Program-made: the position numbers and the translations under genes
The notes under the pieces: generated by a model
What the model was told of the DNA's origin: nothing
The model's database searches: none
What the model saw: only the letters and a program-made list of their open reading frames with translations
Part shown: piece by piece, positions 23,052 through 34,558 of the stretch
Layout of the letters: every line of letters begins with the position of its first letter
Position numbering within the stretch: position 1 is the stretch's first letter
Assembly: GCF_016859285.1 (NCBI RefSeq)
Contig: NC_053408.1
Coordinates: forward strand, 5,110,213 to 5,174,212
Direction of reading: 5' to 3'
DNA from: Xiphias gladius
Lineage: Eukaryota > Chordata > Actinopteri > Istiophoriformes > Xiphiidae
Length of the DNA: 64,000 nt

Positions 23052-23054
<3 letters not shown>

Positions 23055-23120
<66 letters not shown>
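23055..23120. repeat. (AT)n microsatellite
   Basis: About 33 AT dinucleotides in the interferon spacer, preceded by TATC repeats and followed by a T run. Confidence 0.98.
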
Positions 23121-23126
<6 letters not shown>

Positions 23127-23749
23127 TTTTTTTTTAGCTTTACCTCCTCAGACATTGAAAATCTTCCAAAGAAACATCCAGGGAAGGAAAATACTCTCCG
23201 TCCGGTTACAACTCATGTTCACACTGAAGTCAACACAGACACATAGGACGACGTTGTTTCATCTGAGGGAGTCTAAGACTAAATGTTTTGGGGTACATGG
23301 CCCCAGGTCTGTAATATTAGAAAAGGAGAATGGAGGAATAGTTCTTTACTCAACATCTGTGGTTTCTTGTCAGTTTGTTGCCCTTCAGCTTATCTTTGTT
23401 TTTAATGCAAAGGGCAGAAAGAATATTCACTGGACAGATCCATGTCTCATCTACTCTAATATTAATCTGACCAATATCTCTAGGCAAAAAGAAATAATAA
23501 TAAAGAAGAAGACTACAAATCACAATAACAGCACCACAACCAAATCAGAGTCTCAGCAGAGACACCTGTTCTTCCAGGCTCCTCGGCCACAGTTCGAGTA
23601 AAACAACGCTTGATTGTTTTTTTTCCATATTGATTCATAACAGGCTGTAAAGTGCGCTCTGGTCGGCAAACTGAAACGGTGAAGGAGAACCCCCTTCCTC
23701 TGCAGGCCGTCTGGTTCACCTTCCAGTGGAAACCAGGCGAAATGTCACT

Positions 23750-23795
23750 GACCAATGAGCGTCACGCCGCGGGGCCGCTTTCACTTTCACATCGC
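23750..23795. promoter_or_regulatory. Right spacer ISRE plus CCAAT box
   Basis: The minus strand has GTGAAAGTGAAAGCGGC, with the ISRE core GAAAGTGAAA at 23788-23779, then GCGTGACGC and ATTGG (CCAAT at 23752-23756 on the plus strand). It is the mirror image of 22360-22400, sharing GTGAAAGCGGC and GTGACGC. Flanking 23800-23890 is CpG-rich. It could be an enhancer shared by both genes or a separate promoter. Confidence 0.55.
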
Positions 23796-24413
23796 AGGAA
23801 CTGCCCCGGCGGAAAAGGCTGCTGCCGCAGCCGCGGCCGCGGCCCTGTCGGCGGGGGGATCACCGTGAACCCGCGCCGTCGCAGTGAAGCAGACGCAACT
23901 ATGAAATAAAGTGTCCTCGTATTGTTTTTGTTTTTTTTTAAAATCACATTTCCCATCGCACCGGGCAGCCTGCAGGCTGAGAGAGAGAGAGAGACGAAGG
24001 CAAACGTCGCCTGCATTCTCCAGAAACACCGTAAACACCGTAAACAACCGTAAACTATCGAAAGTAAACAGATAAACACATAGATGCTCGCACCATTTAC
24101 AAGCATCGTCGGTGGCAGGGATTTCATCCAAGGAGAATTCATTTGGGGAGTCTACAGTTTTCTATTTGGCCTTAAAAATCGCAAAAATACTTCCAAAATA
24201 ATTCCATTAATTCTAATATCGAAAAACAAACAGTTATTATATTATAAATAGTGAGCTGCGTTTATTTTCTATCTTCTGTCCCAACATTTTTTCTCTATTA
24301 AAATCATTACATGGCATTACTTGCTATTATATAGAAGCATTTTTAATGTGTACGGTTGGTGTGATATTTATTTATTCTTTATTGTGGAACCTTTTTTTTT
24401 TTTTTTTTAATCA

Positions 24414-24600
24414 GGACACTCATTCAAAACCGAAATGTGTGACATTTTACGCGTATGTTGTGGTTGATTTTGACCTTTGAACCGTGTGAAAGCCACAGTT
24501 CGCGTCCAGGGTTTCCCGCCCAGGTGTATGTCAGGAAAATGAAATTGGTGTGTTCTGCTATATAAAGGAGGCGCTGCAGGTCTGCTCCAACACAACACCG
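24414..24600 (+). promoter_or_regulatory. Interferon copy 2 promoter (TATA, ISRE, kB-like)
   Basis: A kB-like site (24508-24517), ISRE GAAAATGAAA (24535-24544) and TATATAAA (24559-24566) lie 108-166 bases before the ATG at 24674. A transcription start near 24590 is implied. The segment mirrors the copy 1 promoter almost base for base. Confidence 0.72.
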
Positions 24601-24673
24601 GGACACACCTGAATTTGCTCCACACAAACCCAACTTCTACCTTTTTTTTTCTTTTAAAAAAAGAGGAAAAAAA

Positions 24674-25872
24674 ATGCTGAGCAGGATCTTCTTCCTTTGC
24701 CTGTTTCTCGGTCTGTACAGTGGAGGCTCCCCGCTGAGCTGCAGATGGATGGATCATAAATTCAGACAGTACAGTGAAAACTCTTTGGATCTACTAGACA
24801 CCATGGTGAGTGCAGCCACTTCTTTCCACATTGTTTCGAGCCTCTGAATTACCTTAACTGAATGAGTGTGATGTCTGTTTACCTCAACACATGGTGTGTG
24901 TGTTTCTTTGTGCCATGCAGGCTAATAATTCCACTAACACCACTGAGGATGCTGAAGTGGACGACGCTGTGGCCTTCCCTTACGATCTGTACAACGCGGC
25001 GTCCACAGCATCGGTGAGTCATCAGCTCAGCTTCTGTCTATGAAAAACACCTGCAGTGAACGAAAAACGTGTCAAAGACATGACCTGGCTTTCTCTCCTT
25101 TAATGCAGAGGACGGTTTTCAGAGGAAAGCGTGGGTTATTCTATCTGTTATGTCTTTTCTCGTTTTCCCCACTTTGGGAAACAGCTGTCAAGCAGTGTCA
25201 TACATGTATTGCTGGACTAATCCGATCGCTCTTCTTCTTCTTCCAGGCTGAGGATAAACTTGGTTTCACGGTGCAGGTTCTGGAGGAGACGGCCGTCCTG
25301 TTTGAGGGGGATCACAGCTCTGCGTCGTGGGAGGAGAGAAGAGCGGAGAACTTTCTCAATGTTGTGACCCAGCAGGCCGACGGCCTTCGCTCCTGTGTAG
25401 GTGTCAGGGTGGACTAACGTGACCTTTCTTGTTCCCTGCCATTTCAAACTTGGTGCGTCGGGTTCTCTGACTGATTTCTGCTCCTCTAAATCCTGTTGAC
25501 CAGAGGGACTCACGGGTCCATGGTGACAGTGTAATGAGGATTTATTTGAATTGAAAATAATTTTTACCTGTTGATCATTTAGATCCGGAGCCACGGCCAC
25601 AAGAAGAAGAACAAGAAGCTGCACATGTATTTCAAGAGACTCTCACGTCATGTCCTAGAACGAGTGGTAAGTCTCTCTATCCATCTATCCATCCATCCCT
25701 CCATCCATCCATCCATCCATCCATCCATCAATCCATCCATCCATCCATCCATCCGTCTGTCTGTCTGTCTATCTATCCATCTATCCATCCATCCAACCAT
25801 CCATCCATTCATCCATCCATCCATCCGTCTGTCTGTCTGTCTATCTATCCATCTATCATCTATCCATCTATC

Positions 25873-25903
<31 letters not shown>

Positions 25904-25998
25904 CATCTATCTATCTTTCCTTCCATCATCCATCCCTCCATCCATCCATCCATCCATCCGTCTGTCTGTCTATCTATCTATCTATCCATCTATCCATC

Positions 25999-26030
<32 letters not shown>

Positions 26031-26161
26031 TGTCTGTCTATCTATCCATCTATCAATCTACCCATCTATCTATCTATCATCTATCTATCCATCTATCTAT
26101 CCATCTATCAATCTACCCATCTATCTATCTATTCATCTATCATCTATCTATCCATCTATCC

Positions 26162-26192
<31 letters not shown>

Positions 26193-26376
26193 CATCCATC
26201 TATCCATCTATCATCCATCCATCCATCCGTCCATCCATCCATCTATCCATCCAATGATAATATTCTTGTGTCTGCAGGGCCACAGTGCTGAAGCCTGGGA
26301 GCTGATCAGGAAGGAAATCAAAACCCATCTAATGAGAGCAGACCAGCTGGTTTCATCTCTACTCACCGCCAACTAA
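24674..26376 (+). CDS. Type I interferon, group I (two-cysteine), copy 2
   Basis: Secreted antiviral cytokine. Coding exons: 24674-24805, 24921-25013, 25247-25396, 25583-25666, 26278-26376. All introns are phase 0 with GT-AG borders; the product is 185 aa. Exon lengths equal those of copy 1 (132, 93, 150, 84, 99). It begins [20 protein letters not shown] and the mature part begins [10 protein letters not shown]. The deduced mature sequence appears identical to copy 1. Mature cysteines are at 23 and 125; sequons are at 46-50. The gene is convergent with cd79b; its AATAAA at 26625-26630 lies only about 30 bases from the opposing cd79b signal. Both copies have intact splice sites and promoters, so neither looks like a pseudogene. 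Confidence 0.94.
25672..26255. repeat. ATCC/ATCT microsatellite in interferon copy 2 intron 4
   Basis: Complement of the copy 1 microsatellite: CCAT/CTAT tetranucleotides with GTCT interruptions. Copy 2 intron 4 is about 611 bases, against about 841 in copy 1. Repeat number has therefore drifted since duplication. Confidence 0.97.
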
Positions 26377-26630
26377 AATCTTTCTGTCGGATTAAGACTG
26401 TGTTCATTTCTTTGCTCGTCTATTTACTTATTTAGCCATTTATTTATTTATTGCCTATTTATGTACTGCGTTGTTTGTTTACTCAGGTATTTATTGATTT
26501 GCTGGTTGTTTGATGCTCCACACAATGAGTATTTTATTTTAAATTAGTATGTTGTTGGCCAACTTTTATAAAATGGTGTTCAGCAAAACACATATTCTTT
26601 CTTACATGGTTTATGGTAGAAGCCAATAAA
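26377..26630 (+). other. Interferon copy 2 3' UTR: AU-rich elements and polyA signal
   Basis: ATTTA/TATTTAT repeats (about 26420-26495) are followed by AATAAA at 26625-26630. The arrangement parallels copy 1, but the UTR is shorter. Confidence 0.7.
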
Positions 26631-26660
26631 AAAAGACTCTCTCCTCCAAATGGAAATGTG

Positions 26661-27237
26661 TTTATTGTTTTTATTCCCGTTCCAAAAATGAAAGACATAC
26701 AGATTTTTAATCTAATCAAACAACAGGAACAAGTAAGGGCCTTGTTCAGGCTTTGGAATTTCCGTATCGCTTTCTCTGGCAAGAGTTTGTTTTGGCTTGT
26801 TCTCACACCTGCTGTAGGTTCGACCGACATTAAAGAGTCAAGTTAGAGACGTCACCGTGAAATCATAAGACACAATTCATGTAGAAAACTTGTGAAGCAC
26901 CAAAAAATGTCAGATGAAACACCAGCTGTTAAGATGGACCTGTAGGATGGTTTTATTTACACTTCAGCGGACTTCATACCACATCCGACTAATTCAACAC
27001 AGTGTTACTAAATAGCATAGAATCAACAGCACATATAAGCAAGCATTTGAGAATATGTATACTGCTGCACATTTACAAACAAACCACTCGCTGTACGAGC
27101 ACAACATGGCACTTCTCCGCGGCTGAGCGGGCCCATTAAGGACTCGACGTATTATTTTCAACGTAAAACGTACAACTGGGAACGCGTATTCAGTATTCAC
27201 TGCGAAACCGTTGAGAAGTGGTCCAGTGATGTCAGTC
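26661..27237 (-). other. cd79b: cd79b 3' UTR and polyA signal
   Basis: Minus-strand AATAAA at 26666-26661 is the first good signal after the cd79b stop codon, giving a 3' UTR of about 0.58 kb. The outer part (to about 26710) is duplicated at 19220-19300 next to interferon copy 1. Confidence 0.55.
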
Positions 27238-30200
27238 TCACTCCCACGGGGCCTCGGCTCCCTCGGCCTGGGCGTAGACGGAGAGTTCCTCGTACAGGCC
27301 CCCGCCGCACGTCTCGATCGCCAAGCCCTGAGGGAGGGGAACATGCCGGTTTCAGTCAGGTTACACGTGTACGCTTGAGTCCCATGTTGCCTCGAGGGAT
27401 CCGTCTCTCAATTCGGGCGCGATGCCTTTACAGAACAATGCGATGTACAGCTACAAAGTTCGTTACAGCTTGAATTTGCATACCCAATGATGCAGACATG
27501 ACTCAAATATAAAGTTGTGCAGCTGCTAAATGCCACATTCGCTTGATTGTTGTCTGTACTGACGTGTAAAGCCCTATAAGGTGCAAAACTTTCCCTAAAA
27601 ACTTTTTCTATCCTTTTTTTTTTTCCAAGAAGACTGAAGCAAGAACCCGAATAAATAAAAACATTTTTCAACCCATAAATGCTACTTCCCAAAGTGAATG
27701 TGTTATCACTCGAGACAGGGCCAGTGAATAAGCCATATTCATACATGAAAAGCCCTGAGATCTGTGTAGACAGAGGAAGATACAATTGTGGTTAGGATCT
27801 CAGTGATGTGAGGAGACCATGTCCTGTTTGTTTCTCGCTCTTACTTTTGTATTTAAAACCAGACAGCCGTGATGCGTGTCCTCGCAAGGAAACGCCCACT
27901 TTTGACAAAAGGGAAAATTTCCTCGTCTCTGGTCAACATGACGGCGAGAGCGGAGACATTTCAACTAACCTCGTAGATGTGATCGGTTTCCGGCTCCTCA
28001 TATATGCTGTCGTTCTTTTCCCACTGTTTGGAAGAAAAAGAAAGGAGAAACGAAAAAGGGAAAAGATGAATGCAGTGAAAGGGTCAGCAGCAGCTATCGA
28101 CAAACACACTGTGCATAGAGCATCAAAAATGAACAAATATACTAGTAAAACGCCAAAGTAAAACGGGACGCGGCCATTGGTGGTAATGGTAACACTTTAT
28201 AATGCAGCCTGTCATTTTACGGTGTAGGTTCGTTGTAGGAATAAGGGAATAATAAGACAGCAACCGGTGCTTAAATGTGTGTACGGGAGGGGCATGACTG
28301 TGGGGAAGAAAAGGGAGTAACAACTGGCCACGTTGGAGGAAAGGCGACATCAATGATGCCACAGGGACTGCGAAACAAAAGTAGCATTCAGCAAAATGGT
28401 GATAACAACGTTGTTCGTATTGTGTAATTAAAGAGTAAAAAGGGAAGAAGGGTCAGTGCTTGATATTAGACACCGCGTACCTTATTCTTACCGGGTAATT
28501 AAGAGAATTAAAAATAATGACTAGGTCCCTCATTAACCGTCAAAGATTAGCCATTAAGCGCAACGACCACGGTTCGATTCCCGGATGGGGGGGGGGCACT
28601 TGTACAGACCCATTTCTCTTCCTAAATCATACAACGAAATGGACGACGTGATAATAAACCGATGCCTCGTTTCGTTCGACCAGCAGTCCGGGACCCAAGG
28701 CGGCACATGGTCACATTTGAGAGGCGGAACCGGCAAGTGTTTGTCATTTTTTGCTTGAAAAATGACCGAAAGGATGATTGAATTATCAAACTGTTTCCTG
28801 ATTCGCCTTTTCTATCGTAAATCTGCGTTGCATTCTATCGAGCCGAGCAGTGCAGGGGAAAGCACACCGATGACTGTCAAACCTGAAGATGTACCAGTAA
28901 CAATTCACATGGGGAGAATGGTCCTAGTAACAGTTCATTCCTCTATTCTCAGGTTGTTTATTTTTATTTTTTTATTGTAGCTATTGCTAATTAGTTGTGG
29001 ATTTTTTATCGTATTTTTGCCTTTTCGCTACCTCATTGTAACACAGGACTTCATGGTTACGTTATCCACCCATCTATCTATCTATCTGGACCAACCTGTG
29101 CTAATCTGTAGAACAAAAAAAAAAAACAATCCTAGTGTTGCGACACTTAGTCGATCCAACGAAAGTTACCTGGGAACAGTTTGGATACTCGATACATGAT
29201 GACTAATGCGTTCACTGTGACTTTTCCCCTGAAATGAGATCTTTTTCTCGCTTTCTAAGGTTTCATAAAAGTGGATTAATAATTCGACAATGTTTGGGTT
29301 CCGTTGATCAGACAAAACAAGGCGTCACCGTGGGCTCTGGGTCAAGGGTAAAGAAATACTACAGGCAGATGAATGAAAATGGGCGTTAGTTGCAGCCCTG
29401 GTGAACAACCAAGCGCACAGACCAAATGAATGAAGGTAGGCCTATATTTTGGCCTATATTAACAAGTCTATGGTTTTGTTGACATTTTGTCGTATCTTTT
29501 GCTCATTCTGTTTTGAAAAGGTCAAGCCCCCCCCCCCCAAAAAAAGGTCATGTAGTTCTTCCTCCAAGTTCACTTTATCTTGACACAGTGAATGTGAATA
29601 TTGTTATTCGCATCCTCTGCTCTACTTAATCTAATTCCCAGTCCTGCGCTAAACCGAGCAGCATAGTCCGGTACAGCACCGGATTTGTCTCAGGGGTTTT
29701 ATCCATCTCCAGCTCCTCACCAGGGTTTGTTTGCGTAGCAGTAAAGCAGCGATACACACGGCCAACAGCAGGCCCTGGAAGATAATGAGACCGTCCTTCA
29801 TCTTGGTCCTGTACAGCGCCTGGGGCAGGTCAACGGGCCCTGTGAGAGGAGAGAGGTGTGTGTTTAGCTGTGCGCTTTTACAAGAGAACTGGTACAGACC
29901 TAAAAAGAATGACAGCGATCGACCACTCAAGGCAACAATGCAGGTCTGCATGAGGCACGCTGTATGTCGTCCCCGCTACTTACTGACAGCTACTAGTTGA
30001 GTTCCAGGCCCCCATGCATCGTTGACCTTGCAGAAGTACACTCCGCTGTCCTGCAGTTGCACATTTTTGATGTAGAGAAAGGCGTTTTCAGTCTGACTCC
30101 TGTTATGGAATCCAATCCTCTCTCCACTGACCTCTGCTCTCTTTTCGGGTTCCTTGTCGTACGCTTCGGCCTTGTACCACTGAACGGTGGCGGGCATGTT

Positions 30201-31501
30201 GTGCTGAGGGGTTGGGCCGCAGTAAATCTGCACGGTGCGGTGGATTTTTACACCATAGAACCTGGGCCTCTGGACGAGGGTGAGGTTCTGGGCCGCTGAG
30301 CAGGACAGAAGAAGATTGAGGTGAAATTGTGACACAGTTGCACAGCAGCAGTTACTGCAGATCCCTGCAGACGACGCACACTGTACATGCAGGTAACTTT
30401 TATTTTTTGTTGTTGTTGCATCAGTCGATTATTAGTCTATAAAATGTAAGGAAATTGTGGAAAGAGTCCTAAGTTTGGCAGAGCTCAGGGCGACGTGCTC
30501 ACACTGCTTGCAAGTGGAAAAGCTGGAACCAGAAAAAATGTCTGATGCTTTCGCTTGAGAGACGACATACACGGATAATCAGTTCATCAGAGCTGTTGGC
30601 AATTACTTTTATGCCTTTTATCGACTGAAGTTCTGAAACGAGTAGTCGATTAACCAATTCGTGGATCGGCAGAAATCAATCGACAGCCCTTTTTTTTTTT
30701 CAGCGATCGATTGCTCAGGTAATTTAGCGGTTTAAAAGAATGCCAATCTTTCACTTCCTGCCGCTTTTTCCTCTGCTTTATTCAAGTCCCGTACAAACTC
30801 TAAAGTAACTGAGTGATTGCAGATACAGTGTGTTGTATCAAAATAACTGAGAAGACACCAATTCGTGGACGTGACCATGGCATTTTACAGTCTTTGTCTC
30901 AGAAGATGTTGTTCTGAAAGGTGTAAATAATGTTGATTCTTTTTATGTGATGGCTGTTTTTGTAACGTTTGCGGCATGTAAACATCTATCGATGTCTTTC
31001 CTCGTCTCTCTCACCTTGGCCCCGAAATGCGCGACAAGCACGACATAAATGAACGTAACCGATTGACTGCGTAAAGGCTACATATCAAAAATAAACCCAG
31101 ACAATCATCGGTTCATCAACATGACAATGATATTATAAAGTCTTTGTCTTAGATAAGATAACTTCCCCTTTCCCCCCACAGATGGCCAGGAAGTAATGGT
31201 ACTGTGAACTCAAAAATAACATGCAAAACACTTGTATGCAGTGTAGCTGTGGTTAAACAGACGTAAAAAAAGACAAATAAACGACTGCGTAAAGCATTGT
31301 TAAATGTTTCGGACGCCAAACATTCTGCGTTTTTACTGATTTTACTGACAGTATTTAGTAGCGAGACCGCGAGTGTCGTTTGCGTCATTTTCCCCCCTTT
31401 TTCGGCCGCCGAATTAAAATCGATCATCACCGCGCGGGTCGACGTTTACCTGAGAAATGGATCAGAACGAGCCCACAGCATCCAGCCAGCAACCAGCGCA
31501 T
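27238..31501 (-). CDS. cd79b: B-cell receptor signalling chain CD79b (Ig-beta)
   Basis: Signal-transducing membrane subunit of the B-cell antigen receptor, partner of CD79a (family knowledge). Coding exons: 31450-31501, 29984-30295, 29721-29839, 27970-28023, 27238-27327; phases agree and the product is 208 aa. Exon 1 is the signal peptide (MRWLLAGCCGLVLIHFS). Exon 2 is one Ig domain with the expected Cys, Trp (VQWYK) and DSGVYFC. Exon 3 holds the transmembrane segment, about residues 138-156, after KDGLIIFQG. Exons 4-5 form the cytoplasmic tail with tyrosines 169, 178 and 191; DHIYEGL and GLYEEL make the ITAM, with nine residues between the two YxxL boxes. The protein ends APWE. It sits between interferon copy 2 (tail to tail) and scn4a, the usual vertebrate cd79b neighbour. 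Confidence 0.95.
28540..28600. repeat. Possible tRNA-derived SINE relic
   Basis: GGTTCGATTCCCGG (28571-28584) fits the RNA polymerase III B box. No convincing A box or cloverleaf was found upstream, and a G run follows. It lies in cd79b intron 3. It may be a degenerate SINE or chance. Confidence 0.3.
30415..30695. repeat. Dispersed repeat (TAATCG/AATCGGC family), reverse copy
   Basis: Located in the first cd79b intron. The right end (AGTAGTCGATTAACCAATTC, then GATCGGCAGAAA and CGACAGCCC) and the left end (CAGTCGATTATTAGTC) match, in inverse orientation, the copies at 18230-18560, 34559-34850 and 55065-55410. Confidence 0.5.
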
Positions 31502-31635
31502 GATGACATGGAAGGGAAAAAAATATTTCAAACCCTGACGTCCACGCGTGTCCGAATCTCCTCTGTGGACATGAAGTTGTTGTGACTGAGGAGAAGGAGT
31601 GTGTGCGTGCACCGGTGGGCGTTCAGCCCGTTATT

Positions 31636-31662
31636 ACACACGCGCGCGCGCGCGCGCACGCG
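31636..31662. repeat. Alternating (CG)n/(CA)n tract
   Basis: A run of alternating purine-pyrimidine, mainly CG, lies about 135 bases upstream of the cd79b ATG. Such tracts can adopt Z-DNA; no function is shown here. Confidence 0.9.
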
Positions 31663-32584
31663 TCGCTGCCAGGCAAATAAGGGGAAGAGCGCTGTAACAC
31701 CGAACCAAAATAACTTTGACAGCCCACACGTTTACCATCAATAATAATGAATTGAAATGTCAATTTCATTCATGTGTGTTCCAGTTATAGGGACGGAATG
31801 AAACGATACGGTAAAGCTGAACACCGGAGCGCCGGAGAGTCAATGTTGGAAGGATCTCGAGACAGTTTGTAGGAAAACCACATTCATTTGATACCAAATT
31901 ATTACCAGGTCTGGAGTCTGGAATTTCATTATTGATACCACAAGTACTATTTATAGATTTCCTACTTTTCTACAAAACCCCCCTTTTTTTTCTTCCCTTA
32001 ACAAATGCCAATTTTCTCAAATGCAAAATGTTGTCTGAACACAAGCAGCCTTACAAGAATTCGGCCTAAATAAAACTATGTAAAACTGGCAGCATTTTTG
32101 ATTGAACCCGGGAACTACCCGGAATAAGACAAGATCACACAGACAAAGCTCGGACATTCGGTGCCAGATTTCCCGGCTGTGCTTGACCGTTTTCGGCGTC
32201 CATCTCACCGACACATTTTGGTCTGTGCCACAAAAAGAGCAGAAGGTTTTTTCCAGGTTTTTTCAAAATTTTTGCTTTTTGAATAGTGAGAATAGCTTGT
32301 GCATCTATCCTGACATGTGGGAAATAAAACAATGTGCAAAGGGAAAATAATGAAAATAATGAAAGTAATGAAAGTAAAGAAAATACCTAGTTTATCGGTT
32401 TATATGGTCTATAAAGTCTGTTTGAATAGGAAAGGAGTACATCGTTGTTTGTTGGTGGAAGGACATTCTGTAGTTTGCTCATGTTACTGTTTGGGTTATG
32501 AATAAGGGTGGAAGGTGGTTTGGCTCATTATACTGATGATATTTGATACTTTTGAGATTTCAGGACAGCTTTGTTTGTAGCGAT

Positions 32585-32585
<1 letters not shown>

Positions 32586-32644
<59 letters not shown>
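32586..32644. repeat. (TG)n microsatellite
   Basis: About 29 TG dinucleotides in the cd79b-scn4a intergenic region. Confidence 0.98.
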
Positions 32645-32647
<3 letters not shown>

Positions 32648-33749
32648 CTCTGTGAACCTGAGGTTGCTTACTAGATCTCGTGTGTTTTAGTCTACAGACA
32701 CAAACCCAACATGGGTGTTTGTGAGTGCAGCAGGCCCATATTCATATGGACGTTTTCATTTGTGGCACAACCGCCATTTGTTTGTCTTCGAGGCCAAAGC
32801 CAGATTGTTTTGCTCCAGTGACACCTGGAAAAGACGGAGAGCAAATGGCGACTGTGTTACTTCGGGACTAAAGCCTCCCAGTCCGACTGGTCTGCGGGAT
32901 TTCTTCCGTCTTTCTTTGGAAAGACAACCACCCTCACAGTCTGATCCCTATGTTGTTTGTCACAGGAGGGAAGGTTGGGCATTCGTGGTCCCCAGGGAAT
33001 GAATCCTAATGACTTTGATGATCCTCTGACTTTCCTTCTAGCGCCTCCAGGAGTTTGACTTGGCTTTGAGTGAAACGTCTCAACAACTATTGGCTGGACT
33101 GGCATTAACTTTGGCCCACAACATCTGACTTTACATCTGGCGCCATCATTGCGTCAAATTGTTAATTTATCCAATACTCTGGTTTGGGACCAAATACCTG
33201 CAAAACTAATTGCATTCCCATTAACCTCAGCTGTGCATTATACAGATTATACCTGCAAATCATCAGCACGGCAACATTGTCATTGTGTGCACACAGAGCT
33301 GTTAGCTTGGCTGAGGACTCTTGGTCCTGTTGCGCAACATTCGAATGCAGTCAAGAGTGAAATTTTCAGCTCAGCCAAGCAGATCTCATTTCCCTAATTG
33401 TCAAAGCAAATATACATCTCACAGCACCCGCTCAGGTTTTATCTACTGTCGTGTGTTTAGTCGGTTTTCACAGCTCGGGAGCAGGAGATAAATCGATGTC
33501 TCCAACAAACAGTGTGATGCTGTTAGAAAACACTGTGCCTTCCCCAAAGAATACCTCTAATGAGAGGTGACTCATAAAGTCTCTCTCAAGCTTAGGGCCT
33601 GCCAGTTTCTCGCTTTCAGTATTATTTTTTCTTGTAAGCAGTGGTGGCAACAGCTGCCCTAAAAATGATTTAAATCAAACATAGCAGTCACAGGTGGAAA
33701 TTATTATTTGTAGAGATGCCACGGACGGAAAAAAAAATTGATCGGCAAC

Positions 33750-34558
33750 TACACTACCGGTCAAAAGTTTTAGGACGCGTCGGTTTTTTCCAGCTGTTGT
33801 TTAAATTTACAGTGTTGCTGAAATTAGAACAAAATAAACAAATGGCGATTTTAAAAAACAGGGAATCATGGAATCTCCTTGTTGAACTACATTTAATCTA
33901 AATTTCCGACTCATCCTGCAGCCGAACACACTGGTGACGTTCTCTCTACAACGGAAGTGAAACATGGTTTGGAAAGTTCATCCCAACACTGTTGCAGAAG
34001 TTCCCATGAACGCGTTGCACTTGGAGGCTGCTTTGCCTTCACCTTCTGTCCTGTTCATCCCGAACCAGCTCCATGGGGTTTAAGTCTGGAGACTTTGCCG
34101 GTCTTCCGTCATTTGAAGCCACCGTCTGGTTCTTTTCTTCTAATGTTTTGGGTCACTGTCTTGCTGTGGGAGGAACCCCTGACCAATCAGTCTTTCTTCC
34201 TTTGATACTGGCCTTTTTTCTCACTGTTCTGATAGAAATCTACAGTTCTACTTCCTGCAGCACAGTGTTGTCCTAACGATGCATCAGAGGGTGTAGTGAC
34301 ACAGTTTGTTCCAACACAGCCTTTACACAGACAGAGGGTTTGTAAGTTATCAACAGAAGTTGGGGCCCCTGTAGGATTTGTTTGCAATAACTTTCAAGGC
34401 TTAATTTACTTCCATTGCTGCAGGAAAGCTGTAAATTAACCAATTTCCTAACCGCTTACCTTTGTACCATTGAAGGTTATTCACTGGATTTGAACTGCTT
34501 AAATATCAATAAAAACTAGAAAAATGAGGGTGTCCTAAAAGTTTTGACCAGTCGTGTA
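33750..34558 (-). mobile_element. Tc1/mariner-type DNA transposon fossil
   Basis: Inverted ends ACACTACCGGTCAAAAG (33751 onward) and, in reverse, ACACGACTGGTCAAAAC (to 34558), both followed by TTTTAGGAC. TA dinucleotides sit at both edges, as Tc1 elements use. On the minus strand near 34055-34095 the frame reads SPDLNPMELVRDE, the conserved Tc1 transposase motif close to the third catalytic acidic residue. Only about 0.8 kb remains and no long open frame exists, so it is inactive. Confidence 0.85.

Larger units (their letters stand above)
24414..26710. repeat. Right arm of interferon inverted duplication
   Basis: This is the reverse complement of 19220-21833. It contains interferon copy 2, its promoter, both polyA signals and the first part of the functional cd79b 3' UTR. 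Homology to the left side also continues inward (24300-24412), but to 22708-22870, not to the bases directly next to the left arm. Confidence 0.9.

Noticed and set aside
28540-28600. Functional tRNA gene
   Set aside because: Only a B-box-like string is present; no acceptor stem or A box could be folded.
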